This document shows positions 43,602-52,600 of a stretch of 64,000 nucleotides of DNA, piece by piece. This DNA comes from Seohaeicola saemankumensis (GTDB taxonomy: Bacteria > Pseudomonadota > Alphaproteobacteria > Rhodobacterales > Rhodobacteraceae). The stretch is taken from NCBI RefSeq assembly GCF_042678485.1, contig NZ_JBHTKR010000009.1, forward strand, positions 1 through 64,000, written 5' to 3'. The notes under the pieces are model-generated. The model was given only the letters and a program-made list of their open reading frames with translations, searched no databases and was not told the DNA's origin. Each line of letters begins with the position of its first letter. Position 1 is the first letter of the stretch. The position numbers and the translations under genes were made by a program.

Positions 43602-45158
43602 ATGCCAAAAGACTCGCACGGCCCCGCCAACAGGATCATCGTCATCGGCGCGGGCATCGCCGGCATTGCCACCGCATTGCGGTTGTCGGGTTTCGCGCGC
43701 GAAACCTCGCAGGAAATCCTTGTGCTGGAGCGTCACGACGCGCCAGGCGGCAAGATGCGCACCCTGCCATCCAAGGCCGGTCCGGTCGATGCCGGACCGA
43801 CCGTTCTGACAATGCGGCATGTGTTCGATGATTTGCTGGCGGCTGTCGGCGAACGGCTTGAGGACCACGTGACCTTGATTCCACAAGATATTCTGGCACG
43901 GCATTGGTGGCCTGACGGCAGCAGCCTGGATCTGCATGCCAACCCCGAGGCCAGCGCCGCCGCGATACGCGCGTTTTCCGGTCCTAAATCCGAGCGGGAA
44001 TTCCATGCCTTCAACCGCCGCGCGGCGCAGCTGTTCAAGGCATTCGACGCCCCGATGATGCAGGCGGCCGAACCAAGCCTGTCTTCCCTGACATCCCATG
44101 TCATGCGCAATCCCGCCCTGATCCCGGCCATGGCGCCGCAATCGAGCCTGGCCGAGATGCTGTCCCGACAGTTCAGCGATCCGCGTCTGGCGCAGCTTTT
44201 CGGGCGCTATGCCACCTATGTCGGCGGCTCACCCTATCGTTCACCCGCGATCCTTGCGCTGATCTGGCAAGCCGAGGCTGGCGGTGTCTGGTGCGTCAAG
44301 GGCGGCATGCATCAACTGGCAAGGTCGCTGGCCGCGCTGGCCCAAGCCAGGGGTGTCGTGTTTTCCCATGGCGCCCATGTAACGCGCATCGACGCCGCCG
44401 GCGGCCAGGTGCAGGCCGTACATCTGGCGAACGGTCAGCGGATCGCGGCAAATACCGTGGTATTCAATGGCGATCCGCGCGCATTGGCAACCGGGGCGCT
44501 TGGCCCGGATGCGGGTGATGTGGCTGCCGTGACGCGCAACAGCGCACGCAGTCTGTCGGCAAGGGTGTGGTCATTCGCGGCCAGGCCGTCCGGACCCGAT
44601 CTTGTCCATCACAATGTCTTCTTCAGCGCCAGCTCACGCGCGGAATTTGCAGCACTGGAACAGGGCCGGCACCCCGCCGACCCTACGCTATACATCTGCG
44701 CCGAAGATCGCGGACAAGGCGCCCCCCTGCCCGACCTTGAACGGTTCGAGATCATCGCGAACGCCCCCCCCGTCAACGGCCCTACATCGACCCTCGAGGA
44801 TTTTCCCGCATGTCAGACGCAGACTTTCCAGACTCTCGCCCGTTTCGGTCTTACCTTCGATACCCAACCGGGTCCCGAGACACTGACGACACCGCAGGGC
44901 TTCGACCGTCTTTTTCCCGCGTCGACCGGATCCCTCTACGGGCAGAGCCCGCACGGCATGATGGCGGCCTTCCAGCGCCCGACGGCGCGGACGCAGATCC
45001 GCGGGCTTTATCTGGCGGGGGGCGGGACCCATCCGGGGGCGGGGGTGCCGATGGCAACCCTCTCCGCACGGCACGCAGCCGAGGCGATCTTGAAAGACCT
45101 TTCTTCAACATCGAGGTCCCGCCCAATGGCTATGCCTGGTGGTATGTCGACGGCATAA
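43602..45158 (+). CDS. crtD: Hydroxyneurosporene/methoxyneurosporene desaturase
   Basis: A 518-residue phytoene-desaturase-family flavoprotein that introduces the 3,4 double bond in spheroidene synthesis. The FAD motif IIVIGAGIAGIATALRLSG is at residues 12-30; 'GPVDAGPTVLTMRHVFDDLL' near residue 62 and the C-terminal 'LYLAGGGTHPGAGVPMATLS' near residue 470 complete the family. ATG at 43602 follows GAGAGG; the upstream extension to 43452 crosses the operators. Its last 55 bases overlap the conserved CrtC reading frame. Confidence 0.94.
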   Translation: MPKDSHGPANRIIVIGAGIAGIATALRLSGFARETSQEILVLERHDAPGGKMRTLPSKAGPVDAGPTVLTMRHVFDDLLAAVGERLEDHVTLIPQDILARHWWPDGSSLDLHANPEASAAAIRAFSGPKSEREFHAFNRRAAQLFKAFDAPMMQAAEPSLSSLTSHVMRNPALIPAMAPQSSLAEMLSRQFSDPRLAQLFGRYATYVGGSPYRSPAILALIWQAEAGGVWCVKGGMHQLARSLAALAQARGVVFSHGAHVTRIDAAGGQVQAVHLANGQRIAANTVVFNGDPRALATGALGPDAGDVAAVTRNSARSLSARVWSFAARPSGPDLVHHNVFFSASSRAEFAALEQGRHPADPTLYICAEDRGQGAPLPDLERFEIIANAPPVNGPTSTLEDFPACQTQTFQTLARFGLTFDTQPGPETLTTPQGFDRLFPASTGSLYGQSPHGMMAAFQRPTARTQIRGLYLAGGGTHPGAGVPMATLSARHAAEAILKDLSSTSRSRPMAMPGGMSTA

Positions 45159-45184
45159 GCGAGGATGGCCAGCGCGCCGTTTCG

Positions 45185-46030
45185 GTGATCGGCTTTATCG
45201 GATCGGTGTTTTCGCCTTGGTATCGCTGGTCCGGACGGCGGGATCCTGCAAATCACTGCTGCATCAACGTCGCGACCTATGGCCCGGGCGGACGCTTTAC
45301 CATGACCGACAGGGGGCGATCCGCCCTGCGCCAGACCGCGTCGCGGCTCGAGGTCGGGCCTTCCATGATGCGCTGGGATGGCAAGGCGCTGGTCATCGAC
45401 ATTGATGAAGTCTCGGGCCCGCCCATCATCAGCCGGGTACGCGGGCAGATCCGGGTAACGCCATCGGCCATCACCGGGGTCGAATTGCCGTTGACCCCGG
45501 ATGGCGCGCATGTGTGGCGACCCTTTGCACCCACCTCGACCATCGAGGTCGAACTGAACAGCCCAGGCTGGCAATGGCAGGGCCATGGCTATTTCGATGC
45601 GAATTTCGGCACCCGGGCGTTGGAGGATGATTTTACCTATTGGACCTGGGGACGCTACCCGACAGGATCCGGAAGCACGTGTTTCTACGACGCGACGCGC
45701 CTTGATGGCAGCGAGCTTGCGGCCGGAATACAGTTTGACGCGGACGGATCGGCAAGAACGATCCCCCTGCCCCCCAAGACAAAAATGCGGCGCAGCCTCT
45801 GGGCCGTGGCGCGGGAAACACGCGCCGATCCCGGCTACCAGCCACGTCAGGTCAAGAACATGCTGGATGCGCCTTTTTACAGCCGATCAGCCGTGATGAC
45901 GCAACTGGATGGTGCGGAAACCGTGGGCGTGCACGAGGCGCTTGATCTCAGGCGGTTCCGCAGTCCGCTGCTCAAGCCGATGCTTGCCGTACGTGTGCCC
46001 CGACGACCGAACTGGGCCTTCCCGGATTGA
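45185..46030 (+). CDS. crtC: Acyclic carotenoid 1,2-hydratase
   Basis: A 281-residue hydratase adding water to the terminal isoprene of neurosporene. I placed the start at GTG 45185 (reading IGFIGSVFSPWYRWSGRRDP after the first residue), which gives the length typical of Rhodobacter CrtC. The same frame stays open upstream to an ATG at 44810, and the piece just before the GTG (VPPNGYAWWYVDGISEDGQ) also looks like CrtC homology, but it holds no usual start after the crtD overlap. The exact N terminus is thus uncertain. It meets tspO tail to tail with no gap. Confidence 0.85.
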   Translation: MIGFIGSVFSPWYRWSGRRDPANHCCINVATYGPGGRFTMTDRGRSALRQTASRLEVGPSMMRWDGKALVIDIDEVSGPPIISRVRGQIRVTPSAITGVELPLTPDGAHVWRPFAPTSTIEVELNSPGWQWQGHGYFDANFGTRALEDDFTYWTWGRYPTGSGSTCFYDATRLDGSELAAGIQFDADGSARTIPLPPKTKMRRSLWAVARETRADPGYQPRQVKNMLDAPFYSRSAVMTQLDGAETVGVHEALDLRRFRSPLLKPMLAVRVPRRPNWAFPD

Positions 46031-46498
46031 TCAGGCGCTGCGCGCGACCTGCGGGTTCAGACGCCAGACTGCGGCGTTCAGACAGGCGGCGATCGTGACC
46101 CAAAGCAGGTAGGGCGCGAACAGAAGCCCCGCGATCCAGTCTACTTGCCACAGCGCGATCATCGCCCCGAAGACCGCAAGGCAGAGGGCCATGATCACGG
46201 CAAACCCCAGGCGGATTTTCTTGAGGCCGAAGAACACAGGCGTCCAGAGCCCATTCAGCGCGATCTGCAAAGCCCAGAAAGCCATCGCGTATTGGCTGTC
46301 GGGCATGACAGCCGCGCGCGCCCCTGCCGCCGCCATGCACCCGTAAAGCACGAACCACGTGACAGGAAAAACCCAATCGGGCGGTGTCCAGCTGGGTTTA
46401 TTGAGGGCACGATACCAATCACCGGGCTGAAACAGCGCGCCGGTCATACCTGCACCAAGGCAGGCACCCAGAAAAACAAGGAACAAAAGCCAATCCAT
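46031..46498 (-). CDS. tspO: Tryptophan-rich sensory protein TspO (CrtK)
   Basis: A 155-residue TspO/MBR-family membrane protein with five helices. 'NKPSWTPPDWVFPVTWFVLY' near residue 34 is the diagnostic motif; 'FWALQIALNGLWTPVFFGLKK' near residue 74 follows. In Rhodobacter sphaeroides, TspO is an outer-membrane porphyrin-binding sensor that dampens photosynthesis gene expression under oxygen. It closes the crtI-crtB-tspO operon, five bases after crtB. Confidence 0.94.
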   Translation of the reverse strand: MDWLLFLVFLGACLGAGMTGALFQPGDWYRALNKPSWTPPDWVFPVTWFVLYGCMAAAGARAAVMPDSQYAMAFWALQIALNGLWTPVFFGLKKIRLGFAVIMALCLAVFGAMIALWQVDWIAGLLFAPYLLWVTIAACLNAAVWRLNPQVARSA

Positions 46499-46503
46499 TC
46501 CGA

Positions 46504-47544
46504 TCAGCTAGCCCCTTCCGTTCCGGTTATCAAGGCCAGCCTTTGCGAGCGGCTATGCTGTTCAAGCTGTGCCAATGCGCCGATAAACGCATCCGAACGG
46601 CTTGTCGCCACGGCCGGCCGACGGGCGGCGGCATCGACAAGAAAGCGTACCTCGTCAAGGGGCTGGGCATAGAGAAGGGCCGATTTCGGCATGGCCATGG
46701 TTGCCCCGGCGCGCAGCATCGAAAGCCCCAGCCAAGCAAGTTTTTGCGGTTTGGATGTATGTGCCCGGGTAGTCAGGGAATCATATCCGGCCTTTTGGAC
46801 TTGTGCGCCGATCCCAGCGTAGATGAAGCGCGCGGCAAAGATCCCCGGCCTTGCGGCACGCGGCAGACCGGCCACTCCGGCCTCGGACCGGGCATAAAGC
46901 CGGTCGGCCTGAACCAGCAGACGGCGCACCATCTGGCGGATTGCCTTGGTCGGGCGCGGGTTGTCCAGAAATGCCGCGGGTGTCAGAGCGGCTTCGGCCA
47001 GCCAGTCGGTCGGCAGGTAGAGCCGCCCCTCCATTGCATCCTCGCCCACGTCACGGGCGATGTTGGTCAACTGCATCGCGACACCCAGATCACAGGCCCG
47101 CGCCAGCGCATCCGGGCAGCGGACGCGCATCAATACGCACATCATCGCACCGACTGCCGCCGCAACACGGGCGCAATAATCATAGAGCTCGGATTGGGTC
47201 GCATAGCGGCGACCCATCGCGTCCCAGGCCAGACCTTCCAGCAAGGCTTCCGGCAGCGCGCGCGGCATCTCGAAATCCTCGACCATCGCGGCAAAGGCCC
47301 GGTCCGCGGGCGCATCCAGCGGGCGGCCCTGATAGGCCAGATCCAGGCGGTCGCGCAGCGACAAAACCGCCCGCGCCTTTTCGGGTTGAAGATCAACCGC
47401 GTCATCCGCCAGCCGGCAGAACGCATAAAGCGCGAGGGCCGGATCGCGCACCTTCGCGGGCAAGAGGCGGGACGCCGCGTGAAAGGACAATGACCCGTGA
47501 CGGATCGCTTCCTCGCAATGGGCCATATCGCGGGGATCTATCAT
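46504..47544 (-). CDS. crtB: Phytoene synthase
   Basis: A 346-residue squalene/phytoene synthase joining two GGPP molecules. The aspartate-rich motifs appear as 'AFCRLADDAVDLQPE' near residue 41 and 'QLTNIARDVGEDAMEGRLYLP' near residue 157. Its start overlaps the crtI stop by 4 bases (ATGA). It is the first committed carotenoid step. Confidence 0.95.
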   Translation of the reverse strand: MIDPRDMAHCEEAIRHGSLSFHAASRLLPAKVRDPALALYAFCRLADDAVDLQPEKARAVLSLRDRLDLAYQGRPLDAPADRAFAAMVEDFEMPRALPEALLEGLAWDAMGRRYATQSELYDYCARVAAAVGAMMCVLMRVRCPDALARACDLGVAMQLTNIARDVGEDAMEGRLYLPTDWLAEAALTPAAFLDNPRPTKAIRQMVRRLLVQADRLYARSEAGVAGLPRAARPGIFAARFIYAGIGAQVQKAGYDSLTTRAHTSKPQKLAWLGLSMLRAGATMAMPKSALLYAQPLDEVRFLVDAAARRPAVATSRSDAFIGALAQLEQHSRSQRLALITGTEGAS

Positions 47545-49100
47545 CGCCGTGCCGCCTGTATGGTTTCAGGATCGGGAACCAGTTGATCCAGCACTTCGGC
47601 GCTGGACACGACACCGGGGAGACCCGCGCCAGGGTGTGTGCCCGCCCCGACCAGAAACAATCCGGGGACCGTTTCACTGACATTATGTGGACGGAACCAG
47701 GCGCTTTGCAGGATTCGCGGCTCGATCGAGAAGCCCGACCCATAGGGGCTGAGGTAACGATCGCGGAAGTCCTCGGGCGTAAAGATCAACTCTTCGGTCA
47801 GATGATCGGAAAGGCCTGGCAGCAACTGATCTTCTAGCACCTTGATCATCTTGGTGCGGTAGGTTGCGGACTCGGTCTTCCAATCCACGGGATTGTCATG
47901 CCCGAGATGCGGCACCGGGCTGAGGACATAGAACGTGTCATCCCCTTCCGGAGCGACAGAGGGATCTGTCACGCTGGGGCGATGGACATAAAGGCTCATG
48001 TCATCTGCCAGCTTGCCCTTGATGAAGATATCATGAACCAGCCCCTTGTAACGCGGCGCGTTCAGGATGGTGTGATGACCGACATCTTTCCACTTGGCAG
48101 CGGTGCCTTTTGTGCCGAAATACCAGACATAAAGCCCCATCGACCAACGCGATTTCGCAAGCTTCCTGTCGGTCCAGCGCTTTGCCGCATGATGGCGTAA
48201 AAGCCGGGTATGGGTATGCCCCGCATCGGCATTCGAGATGACGATATCCGCATCGATCCGCTCGCCGCCGGTCAGCCTGACACCCGTGGCGCGACCATCT
48301 TCGATGACGATCTCGTCCACCTCGGATCTGTAACGCAGCAACCCGTGCTGTTCCTCGATCACGTGGGCCATGGCTTGGGCAATCGCCGCTACGCCACCCA
48401 TCGCGTAATGCACCCCGAATTCCTTTTCCAGGTGGCTGACCAGGATATACATCGAAGTCACGTTGAACGGATCACCCCCGATGAAAAGCGGATGGAACGA
48501 GAAGGCCATCCGCAACCGCTCGTCCTTGAACCGCTTGGCGGCATGGGCATAAACTGATCGATCGGCGCGCATCCGGACAAATGTGGGCAGCACTTTCAGC
48601 AGATCAATCAGCTTGTGCATGGACCGCCGCCCCAGGTCCTCGAACCCGAACCAGTAGCGGCTTTCACTATCCTTCAGGAAACGCTCGTAACCAGCCACGT
48701 CTGCGGGCGAGAGGCGCGCGACCTCGGCGCGCATCGCGTTGGTATCCTGGCAGGCCGTGAAGGTGGATCCGTCCGGCCAACGGATCTCGTAGAATGGATC
48801 CATCGGGCGCAGGTCCACTTCGTCGTGGAAGTTGCGACCGCAAGCCGCCCAGAGTTCCTTGAATATTTGTGGCACCGTGACGATAGTAGGCCCCAGATCG
48901 AAGCGGTGCCCGTTCTTCGTGATCGCAGAACCACGCCCGCCCGGCATGTCCAGCTTGTCGATCACCGTGACTCGATAACCGCGCGCACCCAACCGCATGG
49001 CCGAGGCCAGACCCCCCAGTCCGGCACCGATCACAACGGCATGGGGCGCAAGGGCGCGGGCGGCTTCGTCTGCAAGACGGGGATCGACTCGTGTCATCAT
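47541..49100 (-). CDS. crtI: Phytoene desaturase
   Basis: A 519-residue flavoprotein converting phytoene to neurosporene or lycopene. The FAD motif VVIGAGLGGLASAMRLGARG is at residues 22-41, 'GHRFDLGPTIVTVPQIFKEL' near residue 66 follows, and 'LFLVGAGTHPGAGLPGVVSS' near residue 485 is the C-terminal signature. No good ribosome-binding site precedes the tandem ATG codons at 49100 and 49097. It is divergent from crtA across two PpsR-type sites. Confidence 0.95.
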   Translation of the reverse strand: MMTRVDPRLADEAARALAPHAVVIGAGLGGLASAMRLGARGYRVTVIDKLDMPGGRGSAITKNGHRFDLGPTIVTVPQIFKELWAACGRNFHDEVDLRPMDPFYEIRWPDGSTFTACQDTNAMRAEVARLSPADVAGYERFLKDSESRYWFGFEDLGRRSMHKLIDLLKVLPTFVRMRADRSVYAHAAKRFKDERLRMAFSFHPLFIGGDPFNVTSMYILVSHLEKEFGVHYAMGGVAAIAQAMAHVIEEQHGLLRYRSEVDEIVIEDGRATGVRLTGGERIDADIVISNADAGHTHTRLLRHHAAKRWTDRKLAKSRWSMGLYVWYFGTKGTAAKWKDVGHHTILNAPRYKGLVHDIFIKGKLADDMSLYVHRPSVTDPSVAPEGDDTFYVLSPVPHLGHDNPVDWKTESATYRTKMIKVLEDQLLPGLSDHLTEELIFTPEDFRDRYLSPYGSGFSIEPRILQSAWFRPHNVSETVPGLFLVGAGTHPGAGLPGVVSSAEVLDQLVPDPETIQAARR

Positions 49101-49115
49101 CTGTCAACAGTAACA

Positions 49116-49133
49116 TGTCTAGTTTAGTTTACA
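49116..49133. promoter_or_regulatory. PpsR/CrtJ-type operator 1 of crtI/crtA
   Basis: TGTCTAGTTTAGTTTACA is an exact TGT-N12-ACA match only 15 bases before crtI. A TGT-N8-ACA element adjoins it at 49102-49115. Control of crtIB-tspO is inferred. Confidence 0.8.
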
Positions 49134-49170
49134 ATCTACTGCGTTGTATCTTTTCAATTCTCATGGGCCA

Positions 49171-49188
49171 TGTCAGACTAACTTGACA
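49171..49188. promoter_or_regulatory. PpsR/CrtJ-type operator 2 of crtI/crtA
   Basis: TGTCAGACTAACTTGACA is an exact TGT-N12-ACA match 20 bases before crtA. It is 37 bases from the crtI-proximal site, so the two probably serve opposite promoters; cooperative binding would need DNA looping or helical phasing. Confidence 0.8.
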
Positions 49189-49208
49189 CCCGCCACGAAA
49201 GAGGGGCC

Positions 49209-49916
49209 ATGCAGACCGTAAGTCTCAGCTTTTTCCGCTATGCCAGCGTGACAGACCGCCTTTGGGCGCTGGCAATGATGGGTGCTGCGCGTCTGTGGAT
49301 GCCCCGTGTGCCGGGCATCGGGTTCTGGAAACTGTGCGGCTCTGGCACGGGCGAGGGGTTCACCCCGGTCCCTAACACAGCAGTCTATGCAATTCTGGCG
49401 ACATGGCCTGACGAAGACACGGCCCGCCGCCAGACAGCTGAGGCATCGATCTTCCAACGCTACCGCCGCCGGTCAGTCGAAGACTGGACCGTGTTCCTGG
49501 CCCCCACATCCGCGCGCGGCGTCTGGTCTGGCATCGCACCGTTCACGGTCACGGAGGCCCCCTGCCCCGGCCCGCTGGCGGCCCTGACCCGCGCAACCGT
49601 CAAGCCTTGGGTCGCGCTGAAATTCTGGCGCCAGGTCCCGGATATCAGCCAGGTCATCGGCGCCGACCGGAACGTGGCCTTCAAGATCGGCATCGGTGAG
49701 GTGCCCCTGCTGCACCAGATCACATTCTCGATATGGCCGGACGATACAAGCATGGCCGATTTCGCCCGCAAGGATGGCCCGCACGCACAGGCGATCCGCG
49801 CCGTTCGCGAGGGCAAATGGTTCCGCGAAGAACTTTACGCCCGCTTTCGTGTCCTGGGTGACACGGGCAGCTGGCAGGGCACAAGCCCACTCAACAGACT
49901 GGACAGACCTGCATGA
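49209..49916 (+). CDS. crtA: Spheroidene monooxygenase
   Basis: A 235-residue haem-type monooxygenase that adds a keto group to spheroidene to give spheroidenone, the red aerobic carotenoid. Family pieces include 'WALAMMGAARLWMPRVPGIGFWKLCGSGTGEGFTP' in parts around residues 20-55 and 'FSIWPDDTSMADFARKDGPHAQAI' in parts near residue 174-197. The start has AGAGGGG upstream. It heads the crtA-bchI-bchD-bchO operon and overlaps bchI by 4 bases. Confidence 0.94.
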   Translation: MQTVSLSFFRYASVTDRLWALAMMGAARLWMPRVPGIGFWKLCGSGTGEGFTPVPNTAVYAILATWPDEDTARRQTAEASIFQRYRRRSVEDWTVFLAPTSARGVWSGIAPFTVTEAPCPGPLAALTRATVKPWVALKFWRQVPDISQVIGADRNVAFKIGIGEVPLLHQITFSIWPDDTSMADFARKDGPHAQAIRAVREGKWFREELYARFRVLGDTGSWQGTSPLNRLDRPA

Positions 49917-50917
49917 CAGCACCCTTTCCCTTTTCGGCCATCGTGGGACAAGCCGCGATGAAACAGGCGATGATCCTCACGGCAATCGACCCGGGGATTG
50001 GCGGCGTTCTTGTCTTTGGCGACAGGGGCACCGGCAAGTCCACCGCCGTGCGTGCCCTTGCGGCGCTTTTGCCCCCGATCACGGCTGTTGAAGGGTGTCC
50101 CGTCAACTCGGCCAGGATCGAGGATTGCCCGGAATGGGCTGAAATAGGGTCGAAAAAGGTTACATCGCGACCGACGCCAGTCATCGACTTGCCGCTTGGC
50201 GCCACCGAAGATCGGGTGGTGGGCGCACTGGATATCGAACGCGCCCTGACACGCGGCGAGAAGGCGTTCGAACCGGGTCTGCTGGCGCGGGCCAACCGGG
50301 GATATCTCTACATAGACGAGGTCAACCTGCTGGAGGATCACATCGTCGATCTGCTTCTGGATGTGGCCCAGTCCGGCGAGAACGTGGTCGAGCGCGAGGG
50401 TCTGTCGATCCGTCATCCCGCCCGGTTCGTTCTGGTCGGGTCAGGAAACCCGGAAGAAGGAGAGTTGCGACCCCAGCTGCTGGATCGTTTCGGCCTGTCG
50501 GTCGAGGTGCGATCCCCCACCGATATCGAGGAGCGGATCGAGGTCATTCGCCGTCGCGATGCCTTCGAGACAGACAATGCCGCCTTCATGAAACGCTGGC
50601 GTAGTGCCGATACCAAGATCCGCAACCGCATTCTGGCAGCCCGGGAAGCCTTGCCCAGGATCACCACACCAGAGTCTATCCTGCGTGATTGTGCCGAATT
50701 ATGCGTGGCCCTTGGGTCTGACGGATTGCGTGGCGAGTTGACGCTGCTCCGTACCGCAAGGGCACTGGCGGCTTTCGAGGATGACGCGACCCTGCGCCGC
50801 GATCATCTGCGCGCCATTGCCCCTTCGGCACTGAGCCACCGCCTGCGGCGCGATCCGCTGGATGAGGCTGGATCGGCCACACGGGTTGCCCGGACTGTCG
50901 CGGACGTACTGGGGTGA
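49913..50917 (+). CDS. bchI: Magnesium chelatase AAA+ subunit BchI
   Basis: A 334-residue AAA+ ATPase. Walker A is GDRGTGKS at residues 36-43, and Walker B appears as LYIDEVNLLEDH near residue 139. BchI hexamers with BchD drive Mg2+ insertion by BchH (4.2-7.8 kb). It overlaps crtA (ATGA) and bchD (GTGA), so all three are coupled. Confidence 0.97.
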   Translation: MTAPFPFSAIVGQAAMKQAMILTAIDPGIGGVLVFGDRGTGKSTAVRALAALLPPITAVEGCPVNSARIEDCPEWAEIGSKKVTSRPTPVIDLPLGATEDRVVGALDIERALTRGEKAFEPGLLARANRGYLYIDEVNLLEDHIVDLLLDVAQSGENVVEREGLSIRHPARFVLVGSGNPEEGELRPQLLDRFGLSVEVRSPTDIEERIEVIRRRDAFETDNAAFMKRWRSADTKIRNRILAAREALPRITTPESILRDCAELCVALGSDGLRGELTLLRTARALAAFEDDATLRRDHLRAIAPSALSHRLRRDPLDEAGSATRVARTVADVLG

Positions 50918-52596
50918 GCGAGGCGGGCGACAGATGGGAGGCCGCTTGCCTGGCCCTGCGCCTGCTGGCAATTGATCCCACCGGGTTGAAGGGGCTGTGC
51001 CTGCGCGCACGGTCCGGGCCAGCACGACAGGCGTTCCTGACCATGCTTGACGGCATGTCCTTGCCCCGTTCCAGACTGCACCCGACGATCACGGACGAAC
51101 AGCTTTTTGGCGGCATTGATCTTGCCGCTACGCTTGCTGGTGAAAAAATGGTTTTTAATCAAGGGCTTACTTCATCGCCAAGCATGCTTGTTCTGACCAT
51201 GGCAGAACGCGCAGGGTCGGACCTGGCGGCAAAGCTGGCACAGGTTCTGGATAGCGACAAGGGTCATTGCCTGATCATGCTGGACGAAGGTGCCGAAGCC
51301 AGTGAGCACGCCCCCCCTGCCCTTACCGAACGTCTGGCCTTTCATATAGACCTGGACAGTCTTGGCCTGGCTGATGTGACAGCCGCAGCGATGGACCCCA
51401 ACGCGCTGATACGGGCGCGGGCGCGTCTTGCATCTGTCCCTGCGGGGACAGAGGACATCAGCGCGCTTGTCATGCTTGCGGCGCGGTTTGGCATAGACAG
51501 CCTGCGCGCGCCCCTCCTGGCCTTGCGGGCAGCGCGGGCACTTGTGGCCTTGAACGGACGTGATCGGATCACTTTCGATGACCTGGCGCAGGCCGCGCGC
51601 CTTATCTACCCGTCACGCGCAACGATGCTGCCCGAAGACGAAGACCAGCCCCCACCCGATACCGAACCGCCTGCCCCGCAGGACCAATCGCAGGATGGTG
51701 ACAACAACGAACCCTCTGACGGCATTCCTGACGAAATGCTTATTGATGCCGTCCGCGCGGTCCTGCCGGCCCACCTGCTGGATCAGCTTGTCCCCGCGGG
51801 GACAACGCGCGGCGCCAGTGGATCAGGCGGGGCTGGCGCACGGCACAAGGGCAACCGACGCGGTCGCCCCCTGCCCTCGCGCGCCGGGCGACTTGATGGC
51901 ACATCACGGATTGATCTGGTCGCCACGCTGCGGGCCGCAGCACCCTGGCAACCGCTGCGACGCAAGGCGACCCCCTGGGCGAAAGGGTTGCTGATCCGCC
52001 CCTCGGATATAAGGCTGAAACGGTATGAGGAAAAATCGGACCGATTGCTGATATTCGTGGTCGACGCATCCGGATCAGCGGCCATGTCGCGACTGGGCGA
52101 AGCCAAGGGCGCGGTCGAGCTTTTGTTGGCCGAAGCCTATGCCCGCCGTGACCATGTGGCCTTGATCACCTTTCGCGGTATCGCGGCGGATGTACTTTTG
52201 CCGCCGACCCGTTCGCTGGTACAGACGAAACGGCGCCTTGCCAGCCTTCCGGGCGGCGGCGGTACGCCTTTGGCAGCAGGGCTCAAGGCTGCCGGCGAAC
52301 TGGCCATGCAAGCCCGCAGCCGCGGCCTTAGCCCAACGCTGGCAATGCTGACGGATGGGCGGGCCAATATCGCGCTTGACGGCACGGCGGACCGCCTGCG
52401 GGCCGCGACCGATGCCGAAACGCTGGCAAGACTTATCCGGGCACAGGGCATCCCCGGTCTTGTGCTGGACATGTCGGCCCGCCCTCAAGACACGCTGCGC
52501 GCGCTTGCGGCCCAAATGGGCGCGCCCTACCTGCCCTTGCCCCGAGCTGACGCAAAACGGCTGAGCGGCGCGATTTCTTCCGCGCTGGAAGGCTAG
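50914..52596 (+). CDS. bchD: Magnesium chelatase subunit BchD
   Basis: A 560-residue protein with a degenerate AAA+ part (about 1-235), an acidic proline-rich linker (about 240-275, PEDEDQPPPDTEPPAPQDQS) and a C-terminal integrin-I (VWA) domain with the MIDAS motif DASGS at about residue 384. Initiation is at GTG 50914, overlapping the bchI stop. Two copies of the TGTCCC-n-GGGACA palindrome lie in the gene and each encodes the peptide VPAGT (about residues 175-179 and 293-297). Confidence 0.96.
   Translation: MSEAGDRWEAACLALRLLAIDPTGLKGLCLRARSGPARQAFLTMLDGMSLPRSRLHPTITDEQLFGGIDLAATLAGEKMVFNQGLTSSPSMLVLTMAERAGSDLAAKLAQVLDSDKGHCLIMLDEGAEASEHAPPALTERLAFHIDLDSLGLADVTAAAMDPNALIRARARLASVPAGTEDISALVMLAARFGIDSLRAPLLALRAARALVALNGRDRITFDDLAQAARLIYPSRATMLPEDEDQPPPDTEPPAPQDQSQDGDNNEPSDGIPDEMLIDAVRAVLPAHLLDQLVPAGTTRGASGSGGAGARHKGNRRGRPLPSRAGRLDGTSRIDLVATLRAAAPWQPLRRKATPWAKGLLIRPSDIRLKRYEEKSDRLLIFVVDASGSAAMSRLGEAKGAVELLLAEAYARRDHVALITFRGIAADVLLPPTRSLVQTKRRLASLPGGGGTPLAAGLKAAGELAMQARSRGLSPTLAMLTDGRANIALDGTADRLRAATDAETLARLIRAQGIPGLVLDMSARPQDTLRALAAQMGAPYLPLPRADAKRLSGAISSALEG
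51435..51450. repeat. parS-like palindrome copy 1 (inside bchD)
   Basis: TGTCCCTGCGGGGACA, one mismatch from the consensus TGTCCCCGCGGGGACA. It encodes VPAGT in the bchD frame. It is the copy farthest from parB, about 2 kb away. The centromere role is inferred. Confidence 0.75.
51789..51804. repeat. parS-like palindrome copy 2 (inside bchD)
   Basis: A perfect TGTCCCCGCGGGGACA, extended to an 18-bp palindrome by one T/A pair on each side. It encodes a second VPAGT in BchD, in the variable stretch before the Gly/Arg-rich linker. Confidence 0.8.
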
Positions 52597-52600
52597 GCCC

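Noticed and set aside
49102..49115. TGT-N8-ACA element beside crtI as a further PpsR site
   Set aside because: The accepted spacing is N12; the element may be chance in an A/T-rich promoter, so it is mentioned only within the neighbouring site.
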